Below, one piece after another: positions 1 to 12,579 of a DNA stretch of 64,000 nt. How positions within the stretch are numbered: position 1 is the stretch's first letter; every line of letters begins with the position of its first letter. This DNA comes from Bolinopsis microptera. Taxonomy: Eukaryota > Ctenophora > Tentaculata > Lobata > Bolinopsidae. The DNA lies in the NCBI RefSeq assembly GCF_026151205.1, contig NC_087078.1:16449118-16513117 (forward strand), read 5' to 3'. The notes beneath the pieces were generated by a model. The model was not told the DNA's origin and did not search any database. It saw only the letters and a list, made by a program, of their open reading frames with translations. Position numbers and translations under genes: made by a program.

Positions 1-837
1 AATTTAACAAAATTATTTGTTGCATAATCAAAGCTGTCGACAATATTGAAGGGTGCCCCCTCTCCGTCATTGAATAATGCACAATTTTTAAATTTATAGT
101 TCTCTAGTCCATCTATTCGGCGTTAAACTGCACAGCGATCAATAAATGTATGTTATTATAAAGCATACTGAGATTATTGTCATGCATCTCAAAGTCTTGG
201 TTATAAAGTAATCCTAGTATTAGCTGGCTGCCAAATTGTACACCCTTATCCTCCTCGTGGATCATCTCTCGGCATTGTCCTATAATCTTCATTAGCAGCT
301 ATCATGTTCTTAAAATGTAATCTGATATTTTGCTATGATGTTTGTTTACGTCTCTTGTCTTCAAATTGAAGGCTCTTTTACTATTTTGTAGTTAAAGAAT
401 TTACATTTATAGCGAATTCGATTTTGTTTTACGAGTTCATTTCGTCCGCTGGCTGGCGAATCCTTGTAATAGTCGTGAAATCTGGAGTCTAATTTGACCA
501 TGCAGCAGCTGCGGGGGGATCTATACATGATCAACATGTACATGCAGTGTACACTGTACACACGCGTATACATGCAAATCAATAAATATGAGGTGGGTCG
601 GAGCTTGTCCAACTTACACGTACTACACAGTCGACAAGCAGCAACATGTGACAATATGGCGGCCCTACCGATTGTTTACTTTTCACTTTTGTCAGCTATA
701 AGTTGCTAAGTATAAGCTATGACTCAGTTTCTGTGCCTGTTGTAGTCGTGCTCAATTGAGGGCTGTTAGTGTAAAAACGTTTGAATGTTTCCATCATGAA
801 TAACATCATGAGACAGTACTAATAACATGTGTTTAGC
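1..837. other. Intergenic DNA, no gene seen
   Basis: AT-rich sequence with short overlapping open frames on both strands (361-709). These lack splice-consistent partners and recognisable domains, so I see no gene here. Confidence 0.6.
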
Positions 838-938
838 CTGGGATAACTTTGTAATATCTTCTGTAATCTGTTTTGGTTGACCATGTGTGATAACTGGGAT
901 AACTTTGTAATATCTTCTGTAATCTGTTTTGGTTGACC
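838..938 (+). repeat. 56-bp tandem duplication
   Basis: A segment starting CTGGGATAACTTTGTAATAT at 838 recurs at 894. The shared core runs about 45 bp and is identical. It is a simple local duplication, with no coding potential seen. Confidence 0.85.
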
Positions 939-940
939 TG

Positions 941-1715
941 GTGAACTATAGTCCGCCAGTTCAACAGATGATTGACATAAACTGTGTTTATTGCAATAGT
1001 TCTAGATCATGTGTTTGTCCATAGACAATAAAAGAAAATGGAGAGAAATGCCAATTTGAGTAAAATGAACATACCAAGTTTCACTTTGAAGCGCCTAAAA
1101 GTAAATCTAAATTTGTTGGAAGATGGAAGTCAGATTAAAGTAGGCTTTGGTTCACAATTGGTGTGCAAGTGTATAGTAGATTTGTGTATAGTAGATTTGT
1201 GTATAGTAGATTTATGTATAGTAGATTTGTGTACAGTAGATTTCGGAGCTATTGGGCAAAGCCATTAATACTGATTACTGTTCAAGTACTCTAACATTGT
1301 CCATTTTAACAATTCCGATTTTTCTTACTTAAAATACGAGATATTTCGAGATATTATTCAGACGGGGAATCAAATTAAGTAAGTTTATTAATAGCAATGG
1401 AATGAGGTCATGGGCTGTTGTTCGGAGAGTTCCTGCGTCCTAATTGGTTCTACGGAATCTCCAAAGCTTTTCTGATTAGGTGGCTGCTCGTTTACGTGAC
1501 GGTCCTCATATCGAGGTAGATTTAGAGGGAGTTTTCATCAGCCAATAAGTATACAAGTATTGAGGAATTTGATCACGTGACTTCCAAAATATCAAATTGA
1601 GAGAGCTAACTGTGACCTCAACGTCAGACCTCTACTTTTATCATCTGTGTTTAGTTAGTTTTTTATCAGATTTTTCTCCAGTATTGAAATGAAGATTGTT
1701 TATTTACTTCTTTAT
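941..1715. other. Intergenic DNA with a 15-bp tandem repeat
   Basis: Five copies of a 15-bp unit (GTGTATAGTAGATTT and variants) lie at about 1169-1243. They make an open frame with a CIVDL repeat at 1038-1268. I treat that frame as a repeat artefact. The rest shows nothing identifiable. Confidence 0.6.
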
Positions 1716-1723
1716 CATCGAAG

Positions 1724-1922
1724 CAGTGGCGTAACGTTACATTTGGCACTTGGCGTCCCTCGTCGAAATGTTCTGGCGCACCTACAAATATTTTGTATGT
1801 CCTAAAATAAAAAATAAGAAAAGGTGAGACCTTTCGTAAAAAAGTCCTAAAATTCGGGAGGGGGGAAGCCCCCCCCCCCCCCCCCTTTGATCTCCCCCTG
1901 CAGGCCCTTTGTAACGTCACTG
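1724..1922. mobile_element. Short TIR element (hAT-like MITE)
   Basis: The left end CAGTGGCGTAACGTTAC and the right end GTAACGTCACTG are inverted relative to one another. The flanks CATCGAAG (1716-1723) and CACCGAAG (1923-1930) look like an 8-bp target duplication with one mismatch. CAGTG-type ends and an 8-bp duplication are typical of hAT elements. There is no transposase; a long C run (about 1868-1885) lies inside. Confidence 0.55.
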
Positions 1923-1930
1923 CACCGAAG

Positions 1931-2985
1931 TTGTGTGCCTCCATACAACCTACATACCATTGTGGCAGATAGATAAATCAAATTAATAAGGAAAAGCATG
2001 AATAACATTCCAGCTTTGTATATTCATAATCCATAATCTGATGAACAATTCTTATTCATCATTGTTATTAGATTATAGGATTATAATTATTACTTAAGAT
2101 TTTTGATTTTGTGATTTTATGCGTCCTCTTTTCTGTATTTGTAAAGTATATCACACAGTGGGTTCCGTTGTCACTTAGTCTGACGAATTCGCCTAAAAGT
2201 AAAACTTCCCGTTCAATTTCCGATCATATTCGTCCATGCTTTTGGTGTTAAATTTTTCTAGGAAGCCATATTGATTAGGGTCGGAAAGTACAGAAAGATC
2301 ATGAAATCTGTATAGTGTGTACGTGTACTGGATATGTGCGTGTGTGTAGTTCCCCATTTCTGCACTTGTATTTTAGTATCTGTTGTTTAACCTTATTTTG
2401 TAATTTTTCAGCGAAAGTATGATTTATTGTATAACACTCGTTATTGCTGCGTCAAAATCAACTCTTCACACATACCGTATATTTCTATCACAACATTTTG
2501 AGCTCCCCCTCATTTAACGTTGCCATAACAACACTGTGCCAGTTAGAGTTAATCTAGCAGCAAGAGGCGAGCTATTTTAGTAATAACTTCATTGTTGGTT
2601 GACTTGTAAATGTGTACAACAACAGCTGGTCTCATGCAAGTTGTCTGTAACAATTATTTGGATAGGTCTTTTGTTCTGGCACTAAAAATATCCACCACTA
2701 GGCTACCATAAGTATACTGCATGTAGACTGTAATTTATAGCCAGACTAGTAATAGCCAGGGTGGTAGCACCTAGTATTACTAGTCTAGAAAGGCAACATC
2801 GGCCTACCTGGGTATAACCACCTTGGTAATACCAGGGTATTACTATATAATTATATAGTCTAGAACAAACACGCTTACCATGGTAATACCCTGCCTCTTT
2901 GTGCATTCAAATTAGAGCATGCAGAGTGATACGTTGAAAGTGATTGTTACACCCTTAGTTTCTTGCACGCGGTTATCACGTGGGG
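1931..2985. other. Intergenic DNA, no gene seen
   Basis: AT-rich, no supported ORF. From 2740 to 2900 there are several scattered CCTGGTAATACC/GTCTAGAA-like words resembling the minisatellite unit that follows, possibly the degenerate ancestor of that array. Confidence 0.5.
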
Positions 2986-3166
2986 TGGTAGGCTGGTAAC
3001 ATATAACTAGTCTAGAAAGAGAGAGGTACTAGCAGCAGGCTGGTAACATATAACTAGTCTAGAAAGAGAGAGGTACTAGCAGCAGGCTGGTAACATATAA
3101 CTAGTCTAGAAAGAGAGAGGTACTAGCAGCAGGCTGGTAACATATAACTAGTCTAGAAAGAGAGAG
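2986..3166 (+). repeat. 47-bp minisatellite, left segment
   Basis: About four copies of a 47-bp unit containing GTACTAGCAGCAGGCTGGTA and ACATATAACTAGTCTAGAAA. The array is cut off by the foldback element that follows and resumes after it in the same unit. Confidence 0.95.
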
Positions 3167-4513
3167 GGGGGGGGGGGGGCCAATGGCATAAATGGAGAAA
3201 ATGGAGAATTACTCATAGGTTTTTCCATTTTCTCCATAGAAATAGTCTCCATTTTATGCCATTTTATGCCATTTTATGCCATTTTATGCCATTGAAAACC
3301 TGAAAAATTTAGAATTTCGAGGAAAATTATTTCAAAAAAAGATATTTTCGGCCAATAATGAACAGGGTAACATGAAACATGGAGAAAAGTGGTTTTTAGA
3401 AAAACTTTGAAAAATTTTGAAAAATGTTGACTTAGAAAATGTTCGGTCCGAGTCATTTTCGATACGTACCTCCCGTATCGAGAGCTCCCGATTCCGAGCT
3501 CGTGTTGCAAAGGGGAGGCCTGCCTTCCGAGATCGCATTACCTCGAGTCCAAAATTGTGTATCGAGGGGAAGGTGTGGACTTCGAAAAACCGAAAAAATA
3601 TTTTCGGCAAATAATGAACAGGGTAGCATGAAACGTGGAGAAAAGCGGTTTTCAGAAATTTGAAAAATTTTCAGAAATTTGAAAAATTTCGGCTTATAAT
3701 GAACAAGGTAGCATGAAACGTGGAGAAAAGTGTTTTTCAGAAAAACTTTTAAAAATTTTGACTTAGAAAATTACCCCTCGGGTACACAATTTTGGACTCG
3801 AGGCTCCCCCCTGGTAATGCGATCTCGGAAGGCAGGCCTCCCCTTTGCAACACGAGCTCGGAATCGGGAGCTCTCGATACGAGAGGTACGTATCGAGAAT
3901 GACTCGGGCCAAAAATTTTCTAAGTCAAAATTTTTCAAAGTTTTTTCTAAAAACCACTTTTCTCCACGTTTCATGCTACCCTCTTCATTATTAGCCGAAA
4001 ATATTTTTTGGTTTTTCGGTTTATCGAAGTCTACACCTACCCCTCGATACACAAATTTGGACTCGAGGCTTCCCCCTGGTAATGCGATCTCGGAAGGCAG
4101 GCCTTCCCCTCAGTGCGAGCTTGTTTCGACTTTCGAGGATGTAGGTCTCACTTCTCAGTGCCTATTACTCCCCTATTACTCACTCCTGCTGTAGCCTGTA
4201 GAAATAACTTTACACTAGGCTTGAGTAATTATGAGTTTGCCTGAAGTGTGCCTCTACTAACCTAGTATAAACATCTAGTAGCCTACTATGAGCTTTCATA
4301 AGCTTGTTACGCCCCTAGTAAGCGTAAATAAACATGTTAGGATGTCCAATTTAGGTGTTAAATGGTGTTAAAGATGAAATTTCGAAGACAAAATTCATGG
4401 CATAAAATGGAGAAAATGGAGAATTACTCATGGGTTTTTCCATTTTCTCCATAGAAAAAGTCTCCATTTTATGCCATTTTATGCCATTGGACCCCCCCCC
4501 CCCCCCCCCCCCC
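3167..4513. mobile_element. Foldback element inserted in the minisatellite
   Basis: The ends are inverted copies: G13-CCAATGGCATAAA on the left and ATGCCATTGGA-C22 on the right. The insertion is flanked by GAGAGAG on both sides (3160-3166 and 4514-4520), consistent with a 7-bp target duplication in the minisatellite unit. Each terminal block is itself a hairpin (TGGAGAAAATGG against CCATTTTCTCCA). The interior also folds back: about 3340-3690 is repeated inverted at about 3770-4080, so both strands carry open frames with the same peptide. No transposase is visible; the frames are by-products of the inverted repeat. Confidence 0.85.
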
Positions 4514-5812
4514 GAGAGAGGTACTAGCAGCAGGCTGGTAACATATAACTAGTCTAGAAAGAGAGAGGTACTAGCAGCAGGCTGGTAACATATAACTAGT
4601 CTAGCAAGAGAGAGGTACTAGCAGCAGGCTGGTAACATATAACTAGTCTAGAAAGAGAGAGGTACTAGCAGCAGGCTGGTAACATATAACTAGTCTAGAA
4701 AGAGAGAGGTACTAGCAGCAGGCTGGTAACATATAACTAGTCTAGAAAGAGAGAGGTACTAGCAGCAGGCTGGTAACATATAACTAGTCTAGAAAGAGAG
4801 AGGTACTAGCAGCAGGCTGGTAACATATAACTAGTCTAGCAAGAGAGAGGTACTAGCAGCAGGCTGGTAACATATAACTAGTCTAGAAAGAGAGAGGTAC
4901 TAGCAGCAGGCTGGTAACATATAACTAGTCTAGAAAGAGAGAGGTACTAGCAGCAGGCTGGTAACATATAACTAGTCTAGAAAGAGAGAGGTACTAGCAG
5001 CAGGCTGGTAACATATAACTAGTCTAGAAAGAGAGAGGTACTAGCAGCAGGCTGGTAACATATAACTAGTCTAGAAAGAGAGAGGTACTAGCAGCAGGCT
5101 GGTAACATATAACTAGTCTAGAAAGAGAGAGGTACTAGCAGCAGGCTGGTAACATATAACTAGTCTAGAAAGAGAGAGGTACTAGCAGCAGGCTGGTAAC
5201 ATATAACTAGTCTAGAAAGAGAGAGGTACTAACAGCAGGCTGGTAACATATAACTAGTCTAGAAAGAGAGAGGTACTAGCAGGCAGCAGCAGGCTGGTAA
5301 CATATAACTAGTCTAGAAAGAGAGAGGTACTAGCAGCAGGCTGGTAACATATAACTAGTCTAGAAAGAGAGAGGTACTAGCAGCAGGCTGGTAACATATA
5401 ACTAGTCTAGAAAGAGAGAGGTACTAGCAGCAGGCTGGTAACATATAACTAGTCTAGAAAGAGAGAGGTACTAGCAGCAGGCTGGTAACATATAACTAGT
5501 CTAGAAAGAGAGAGAGAGGTACTAGCAGCAGGCTGGTAACATATAACTAGTCTAGAAAGAGAGAGGTACTAGCAGCAGGCTGGTAACATATAACTAGTCT
5601 AGAAAGAGAGAGAGGTACTAGCAGCAGGCTGGTAACATATAACTAGTCTAGAAAGAGAGAGGTACTAACAGCAGGCTGGTAACATATAACTAGTCTAGAA
5701 AGAGAGAGGTACTAACAGCAGGCTGGTAACATATAACTAGTCTAGAAAGAGAGAGGTACTAGCAGCAGGCTGGTAACATATAACTAGTCTAGAAAGAGAG
5801 AGGTACTAGCTC
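4514..5812 (+). repeat. 47-bp minisatellite, right segment
   Basis: About 27 head-to-tail copies of the same 47-bp unit, nearly identical. Rare variants are AAC for AGC in the TACTAGC word, GTCTAGC for GTCTAGA, and extra GA dinucleotides. The homogeneity indicates recent expansion or gene-conversion-like turnover. Confidence 0.95.
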
Positions 5813-6266
5813 CTTACCGTGGTATTATGAGGTGGATACTCATTGTAATACCCTTGTACTATCAGTTTAGAAATAAACGGAGCATCCGATTACCACCCTG
5901 GTAATAACCCGTACTATTGCCAGTCTAGTCGTCTAGAATGGGTATACATTATACATTATACAAGTTGTCTGCTTGAACCTGGAGGCCGTGGAGGGCGTTC
6001 TTAAAGTTGGCTCCTTTATAATGTACGTTGTTTGTACGGACAACAGACTTATTTTTGGCTGTGGTTTTCGTCTGATATCTTATTAGATTACGAATCCATG
6101 CTTTGTGCATACTATAGCTACTAATAAAGGGTGTTCTTGTACAGTAAAATTGAGTCTTGCATCTGGATCTTGTTAAATAAGGAATATGTTGTTGTACTCT
6201 GTAGCTGTGTGTTTTATTGCCGTATTTTATGATCAGCGAAGTTATTCAATCGACGTATTTTTCAAA
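5813..6266. other. Upstream region of ITPK1
   Basis: Sequence between the minisatellite and the first coding exon. It has no clear promoter motif. An in-frame ATG at 6186 would add a hydrophobic extension that has no counterpart in known ITPK1 and is probably leader sequence. Confidence 0.4.
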
Positions 6267-8253
6267 ATGGTTAGCATGATTCAATCTTTAGGTTGTGGGA
6301 TGGGAAAGAAGAAAATAGGGTACTGGTTAAAGGAGGGAAAAGCTAAACGAATAGAAATCTCCAAAATAGAAGAAATCCTAGCTCGGAAATATGATTGCGG
6401 TAAGACTTTTGTTGCATTTCATTTGATACCATTAGTCAAGCCATCCTATCTCACACAATACTCTCTAATCTGCCGACTTTAAACAGCTATGTAATATGTA
6501 TCATCACCCCAGAATCACATACACCCAGAACCTCTCATATTAGCCCCCACTCCATCTTCACACTCTTCCCACCAGTAACCCTCCCTACCCCACAGATTTG
6601 GTTCCAATGGACGGCGAGCAGGACAACCTGCCCCGAGTTGACGCCATGTTTCACAAAATGAGCGACCTGATATTTGACGCTAGGCAAGGGAAGAGGGCGG
6701 CAATCGACCAGCTCGAGAAGTTCATGGTAAGCAGTCGAGCCGAATTGTTTGTGCTACGGGGTCAAGACTACAAAACCTAATTTTGACTATAACCGTTTTC
6801 CCAGAAATATTTCAAAGCTCACGAAGGACTACCAGTTTTTGACCCGCTCCCGAACATAGAAACCTTGCTAGACAGAGTGCTGATGATGGAGGCAGTTCAG
6901 AAGTGCAGCAACACTTGTCCAATAGGTGGGTGGAACTTGATCACGTGATCCATCACAAGTTTATTGATTTATTTTGTAGTTGGTTTCGACACGATCTAAA
7001 ATTATTTGAATTCAGTTGTGCTCTTATATTTCTGAAACTTCTGAACCTTACTATGTAAGTCCAAGTTAATTTAAGCTTTTTGCTGTATTTAATGTAACAA
7101 ACTTCAAATTATTTCAGATACAAAGTTCTATAGTTGTGGATATCACCTTGTAGAATCAGAAGATCCTATCAGTATTAATAAAGCTCTGGTAGCGAAGAAC
7201 TTTCAGTTTCCCGTCATTTGCAAGTCCAGGATAGCTCAAGGAGCTCTAGGGCATGATATGAGTATTATTTTTAGTGAAGGAGGGCTAAAACAAGTGAAAC
7301 CGAGCAACGTTATAGTCCCTTTTATTGACCATGATGCGGGTAAGTTCACATAATTTTGCCTCAATGCAATTATTTGTTCGCTTTTGTGCTACATATGATA
7401 TTATGTAGTGCACGGGACTGTCTCTTTGATCTGTTAAGGGTGATTCAGAATGTCAAATTGCAGATTATCTGAAGTGCCAAAACACGTCATCTTTCAGTTT
7501 TATACAAAGTTTTTGTGTGCGGAGACAAGTTCCACGTGGTGACGAGACCCTCCATCACTCTTAACAAGCTACTCAGCAACAACTCCCAGATAAACGTTTA
7601 CAATTTCCACAGTGATAACGTTTCTAAGGTTACTTCTGACTCATCTCGGGTTCAAGAGGTTCGTTGATGATGGTCAAATTTTATCCTTTGACTTAATTTA
7701 TTCAATCATTGAAATTTATTTAGTAGCTTTTGTAATTTTTTAAATCGCTGTGCTGTAACTGTAACTGGATAAATCCCATTTGTCGTTTAAAGTGGGCGTC
7801 CTTCGCTACATAGAATAAATAAATTAACTTTATAACTTATTCACAGTACTCACAGGATTTATGTAAAACATACGATTTGTCACCGCTGAGCGAGAAACAC
7901 ATGGCGTTGATACCCGAGTGGGTGAAAATAATGCGATCTGTTCTTGTAAGTTTGATTAAAATTAAAATTGTCAAAACTTTCACGTTATTCGAGTTTATTT
8001 GCTACTGTTTATTTATTCGTATGTTATGCCCAATCCAATAGCTTTTCTCTGCATTTGGTATGTCAAGCATGACATTTGAGTTTGACATAAACCTTATTTT
8101 CAGAATCTATCATTATTTGGATTTGACGTAATACTGGAAAGTGCCTCAAAAAAACCTGTAATCATCGACATTAATTACTTCCCTGGATATGATGGCTTCG
8201 AAAACTTTCACGAGATCTTATCAGACATGCTTTATCAAGCAGCAATATCTTAG
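6267..8253 (+). CDS. ITPK1: Inositol-tetrakisphosphate 1-kinase
   Basis: ATP-grasp kinase that phosphorylates inositol tris/tetrakisphosphates in the cytosol (family knowledge). Coding exons: 6267-6399, 6596-6726, 6805-6925, 7118-7339, 7498-7658, 7847-7945, 8104-8253. All junctions are GT/AG and the phases agree, giving 338 aa. The N-terminal KKIGYWLKEGKAKR matches the family KRVGYWLSEKKIKK. Further matches are VFDPLPNIETLLDR, FPVICKSRIAQG, VLYKVFVCGDKFHVV and IIDINYFPGY. The Mg-binding residues appear as D297, D311 and N313, with the same spacing as in the human enzyme. The start is uncertain: ATG 6267 (good context), 6300 (327 aa, closest to the human N-terminus) or 6186. The protein ends soon after the ATP-grasp core, lacking the long tail of the human enzyme. 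Confidence 0.93.
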
Positions 8254-9180
8254 TGTATCAACTAAAACAGCAGAAACTATCAATATGATATCTATATAAA
8301 TATAATAGAATTGTTTGAATTATATTTAAATGTCGGAGCTTTTTTACACCATTTTTGGTACTGGGTCTAATAATGATTTTAAAGATAAATTATGTATAAC
8401 AATTTTGGGTTGATTATTTTTCAAAAGTTGCAGATAAATTTTTGAATCAGTTGATTTCATTTGATATGAGTTGTGTTAATCAGTAAAAGAGCAAATCGCT
8501 GCATAACTTTTTTACCTTTACGTTAAGCTTTTGAATGGCGATGATTTGTATTGTGAAATGTGAATTGTAAAAATGAGGTTGATTTTAATTGCGGGTACCG
8601 TTAATTGTTAAAAAATACAGTTTTAAGAGGTTGTTTGCAAAGCCAAAATCTTGACAGACCTAATATATTGTTTTAACAGTATCATGAATTCCTGTGTCGG
8701 ATAAAGAGTTTTACGTACACTGGGTAAAACTTAACGTTAAGTCTGCTAAATATAAATCAACTTTTCCGATGCTCAGTTGCAGTGAATTTTCGCTTTTAAA
8801 AATTTAGGCCTCAGAATTTAAATTTAATGTGTTTTGAAAGTTTAGTTGTGGTATTAGTGGTTTACGTAATGTTTGTTTCAAGTTATTAGTTATGCAAACT
8901 TTGAACTTTGCAGCTTTAACCATTAACGTTCTAAATACATTTCAAGTTCAGTGTGATAATGTTATTGAATGAAAATGATATTGAATCATTTTTCTTTCGG
9001 TTAAATACTGATATATTATCATTAAATGACTTTGTAGATGGCTTAATTTAATAGTAATACACGTGTTTTACGGAAAACTTATTAATCTTCTGCATTTTGC
9101 GCGACATTGACGTGATCTAGCATTTAATTAAGGGATGATGATTAATCACTCTGGCTACACTCGACTGTCACGTAACATAA
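8254..9180. other. AT-rich intergenic DNA, nothing identified
   Basis: 3' flank of ITPK1. No ORF of note and no recognisable repeat. Confidence 0.6.
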
Positions 9181-10390
9181 TAGCCTGGGGTCCCCAGGTA
9201 CAAGTTGTCATACGTTGTAGACCTGCCGCGCACGCGTGACATGCAGATACAACAATAAGGGTCACGACGTGATACAAGTTACTGAGCCGCGCTCAGCCTG
9301 TCATTCCGCCGAACCTCTATATGTTAATATTGAACATAATAGCCTGAGGTCCCCAGATAAGATACAAGGTACGTACAAGGTATAACCCACCCTCCGTAAT
9401 CGAAATCAGTTTTACACATACAGTATAGCTTGTATCACGTCGTGACCCCCATTGTCGTTTAACCTGTATCGTGACGACGATACATTATATACAGCCGCGC
9501 GCAATCGTGCGCGGCGGGTCTACAACGTATGACAACAATAATAATATAGCTATATTGTGTCCAAATTGCACTATAAGCTTGACGTACGGATGTTACTCGT
9601 CTAAATTTATTCTACTAGTAACGCGCGCCGCTTTCTTCTCGAAATGTTGGCCCGACGGCAAGTGCTACGAAGTAGCGCGCGCCGGGCCAGATCATTAACA
9701 ATGGTCAAATCTATAAGCGTATAAATAATTTGCAATTTGGGAACCCCCCTACGTTGATTACGTAATATGTATAAACTTGTCATACGTTGTATGACCCGCC
9801 GCGCACGAAGTGCGCGGCTCCCCCTGTATCGTCAGGACGATAAAGGGACCGTGGGGGTCGCAACGTGATACAAGTATAAACGACCCCTAATTTTAGCTGT
9901 ATCACAATTGTAGATTAATATAATAATAACCTAAACAAACACGAACGCGCGCTGAGTTGGACTCTAGACTTAACTCGTTGATGGTCAATATTTGGATTTG
10001 CTGCAGACTGCTTGGCGCGGGCGGCGCTCAGCTTTTCATTCCGCCGAATCTCTATTCTATGAACATTACAGGCTGGCGTCGGGCGTCCCCAGGTAATATT
10101 TGCTTAATTTGGAGCCTAGTTTGGACTAAATATTTTACGGGTATCACTATCACCCGTTAAATGTTAATATCATTATTATATATATCACGGATGATAATTG
10201 ATTCACGGTGTCAATTCTTCGTAGCTCGGCGTGGCCCAATAGTGCAGCTTGCCGATCATAAACCGTTAAGATTTTGGTTGCGAGAAACATTATCTAATGC
10301 GCGGCGCGGCACAGTATATACAATGTACAATATACAATATATTGCATCGCACTACAACATACAAAAAATTATGTTTAAACTGACAGCCTA
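9180..10390. repeat. Dispersed GC-rich repeat family with inverted segments
   Basis: A word TTGTCATACGTTGTA followed by a GCCGCGC-rich block occurs at about 9208 and 9778, and inverted at about 9500-9535. A second word, GCGCTCAGCCTGTCATTCCG with a following GGTCCCCAG, occurs near 9290-9350 and in degenerate form near 10025-10095. It recurs at 51505-51570, and in part at 39555. The GC-rich blocks stand out from the AT-rich surroundings. The small open frames at 9471-10391 are unlikely to be genes. This is probably a degraded DNA-element family of unknown class. Confidence 0.6.
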
Positions 10391-10777
10391 ATTTATAAAG
10401 AGCCCATATTTCCACTCAGATATTACTGGCCTTAGTACATAAGCCATAATACTATAGGACCTCAAAATGCAAAATAAAATTGAACTCTACAAATTCAATT
10501 TATTTTTCAAAAAGCATAATCAAGTAAATTATTTTAACATATCTTTGAATAATTGAAATTGTTTAACTAAAATTATTTCAGAATTACAACTATTTATATT
10601 GTGTACTCAATTATTAATAAAGTAATTATCACTTTTGTATCATTTTATCCTTGCATCCTTGTATCCTTGTATCAGAATCGAAACAATCATAAATTCGAAT
10701 GGAAGAAACATTAAATCATGAAACCCAATAATATATAATAATACACGACTCAATCAGATTATGACTGGTTTGTTTTA
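10391..10777. other. AT-rich intergenic DNA, nothing identified
   Basis: Very AT-rich with scattered TTGTATCC-type words near 10650. No ORF or element boundary recognised. Confidence 0.5.
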
Positions 10778-11283
10778 ACTACCTTACAAGACATATTTAT
10801 ATTATTATAACGTACGAAATGTGGCGGTTTTCCGAAAATTTCGCCATATTTTTGGACCGCCAAAATTTCGGTCGTCGTAATAGAATCCGTCGCATTATCT
10901 TTTAGCTTATTTCAATGACTCTGCCTTCACTGCTTTATTTTGTTTCTAAAAAGTAATATCGAGTAAAATAAATAAATTCTGGCATCTTGGGACAAATTAT
11001 CACCAATTGAATGTCAAGCAATACAGTTTAAATTTGCATTAAAATACATGTATGTGCTAACATGAAAGTCTTACAGTCTTAATACAGACTAAGTTTGAAC
11101 ATGATTTTACCGAATTTCAGAAATTTCCTTACTGCTTACTGTCACAAAAAATGATGAAAAATACCCTTATTTTCTGTGACGTCCGAAATTTGACGGTTTT
11201 TGTTCAATTTCGCCATATTTTCGGACCGCCAAAATTTCGGTCGTCGCAAATTAGGCCGCCATAAATATGTCTTGTAAGGTAGT
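10778..11283. mobile_element. MITE-like TIR element
   Basis: The termini ACTACCTTACAAGACATATT (10778) and its inverse near 11262-11283 form inverted repeats. The subterminal block with TTTCGCCATATTTTxGGACCGCC and AAAATTTCGGTCGTCG occurs in direct orientation near both ends. No target duplication could be defined and no transposase is present. Confidence 0.65.
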
Positions 11284-11513
11284 ACTTTTTGATTGTAAAT
11301 TTCAGGATGACGATTAATCACTCAACACTTTATCACTTTATCAGAAGTCTTTTACAACCTCATCCCTGCCAATATGATGGAGTAGACGTGTATATATTTG
11401 ATTGTTAATATTTCATATATAATATTTGTAGCAGTGGACAATTTCTGTTACTTGTGTATTGTAATTGTGCTTTGCCAATTGTATCACTTGATTTAATTGA
11501 ATGTATATATATA

Positions 11514-12280
11514 CAGGGTGGGCCAAAAGTCAGTACCCATACGTTGGCCTTTATAGGTCAGTCACTGAGTGCCGAATTTAAATACTTCTTTCTGGTATGA
11601 CTTAGTACCACCACTGGTTCGAGGAATTTGTCAACTCGAAAAATATTCGCGTTCATTTTTTTCAAATGGAGGTTCATTTTCACATTTATTTGATAGTTTG
11701 GATAGTCGGATCAAGCTCAATGTTATTGAATTGTGTTTGGCCATTCGAATTACGTTTGTCCTGAAAGAATTAGAACTGTAGCTTCTCAGATGACCGAGAT
11801 ATGAAGCATAACGAGTTTATTCATTACGTGTGATCAGGTGATTGGTTTACCTAATCATGTGATAAGGTGACCCCGTTAACTACCCCGTTAAACATTATGG
11901 GAATTGTTAAGGGTGCCCAATTAAGGTGTCGTGTCACGGTGTCACATAATCACCCAGTCAATTTTGTTAACGAGATACACAAAATGCTTGATAACTTCGT
12001 CATTTCTAATCCGTTTTGCCTCATGTTTTCAGATCATATGCAACATTTGATAATCTACCATCTCTGAAAAAATTAGGCGTTCAGCATGTTCAGAGAAAAC
12101 AATATAGGTGTTTTAATATTGAATGGGCGTGATCTAAAATATTTGTATTTTCAAATTTTGACGACGGAATCCTCGAACCAGTAAGTACAGTATGCCATCT
12201 GCAAAGCAACAGCTCTCAAATATAAAACACGGTGGAGCTATTAAGGCCAACGTATGGGTACTGACTTTTGGCCCACCCTG
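11514..12280. mobile_element. Tc1/mariner-like non-autonomous element
   Basis: Left end CAGGGTGGGCCAAAAGTCAG continuing TACCCATACGTTGGCC; right end is its exact inverse, finishing GGCCCACCCTG. The element is flanked by TA on both sides (11512-11513 and 12281-12282), the target duplication of Tc1/mariner elements. Length is 767 bp. The inner open frames (11569-12067) show no transposase motif. Confidence 0.8.
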
Positions 12281-12579
12281 TATATGTAGTAGGAGTACAG
12301 CAACGAAATATATATATATATATATATTTATATTGTTTATGTTACACATTAGCAGCTGAATTCAAAATCATTCACAGTCAGTGTTACTGCCTTGACACTA
12401 CTGAGCTGAACACTCGACTATCACGCGACTTACTTCAGCATGTTCTCCAGGTAGCCCCAGGAAACCTTACCGGCTTGGGTCATCTCCAAGAGTAAAAGAG
12501 ATAGTGACTACCAGTATTTGCAAAATGCCCTTCTTGTAAAAATAGCGTTTCCTCCCTAGGAGGGAAATTGGAGACCTTG

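Noticed and set aside
3274-4194. Open frames of 65-154 aa on both strands
   Set aside because: They encode the same peptide on opposite strands because the foldback element is an inverted repeat; no domain.
2986-5812. CRISPR array
   Set aside because: Units are head-to-tail 47-bp repeats without unique spacers, in a eukaryotic genome.
6186-6266. N-terminal hydrophobic extension of ITPK1
   Set aside because: In frame but without a counterpart in the family, which starts near the KKIGYWL motif; the ATG at 6267 or 6300 is more likely.
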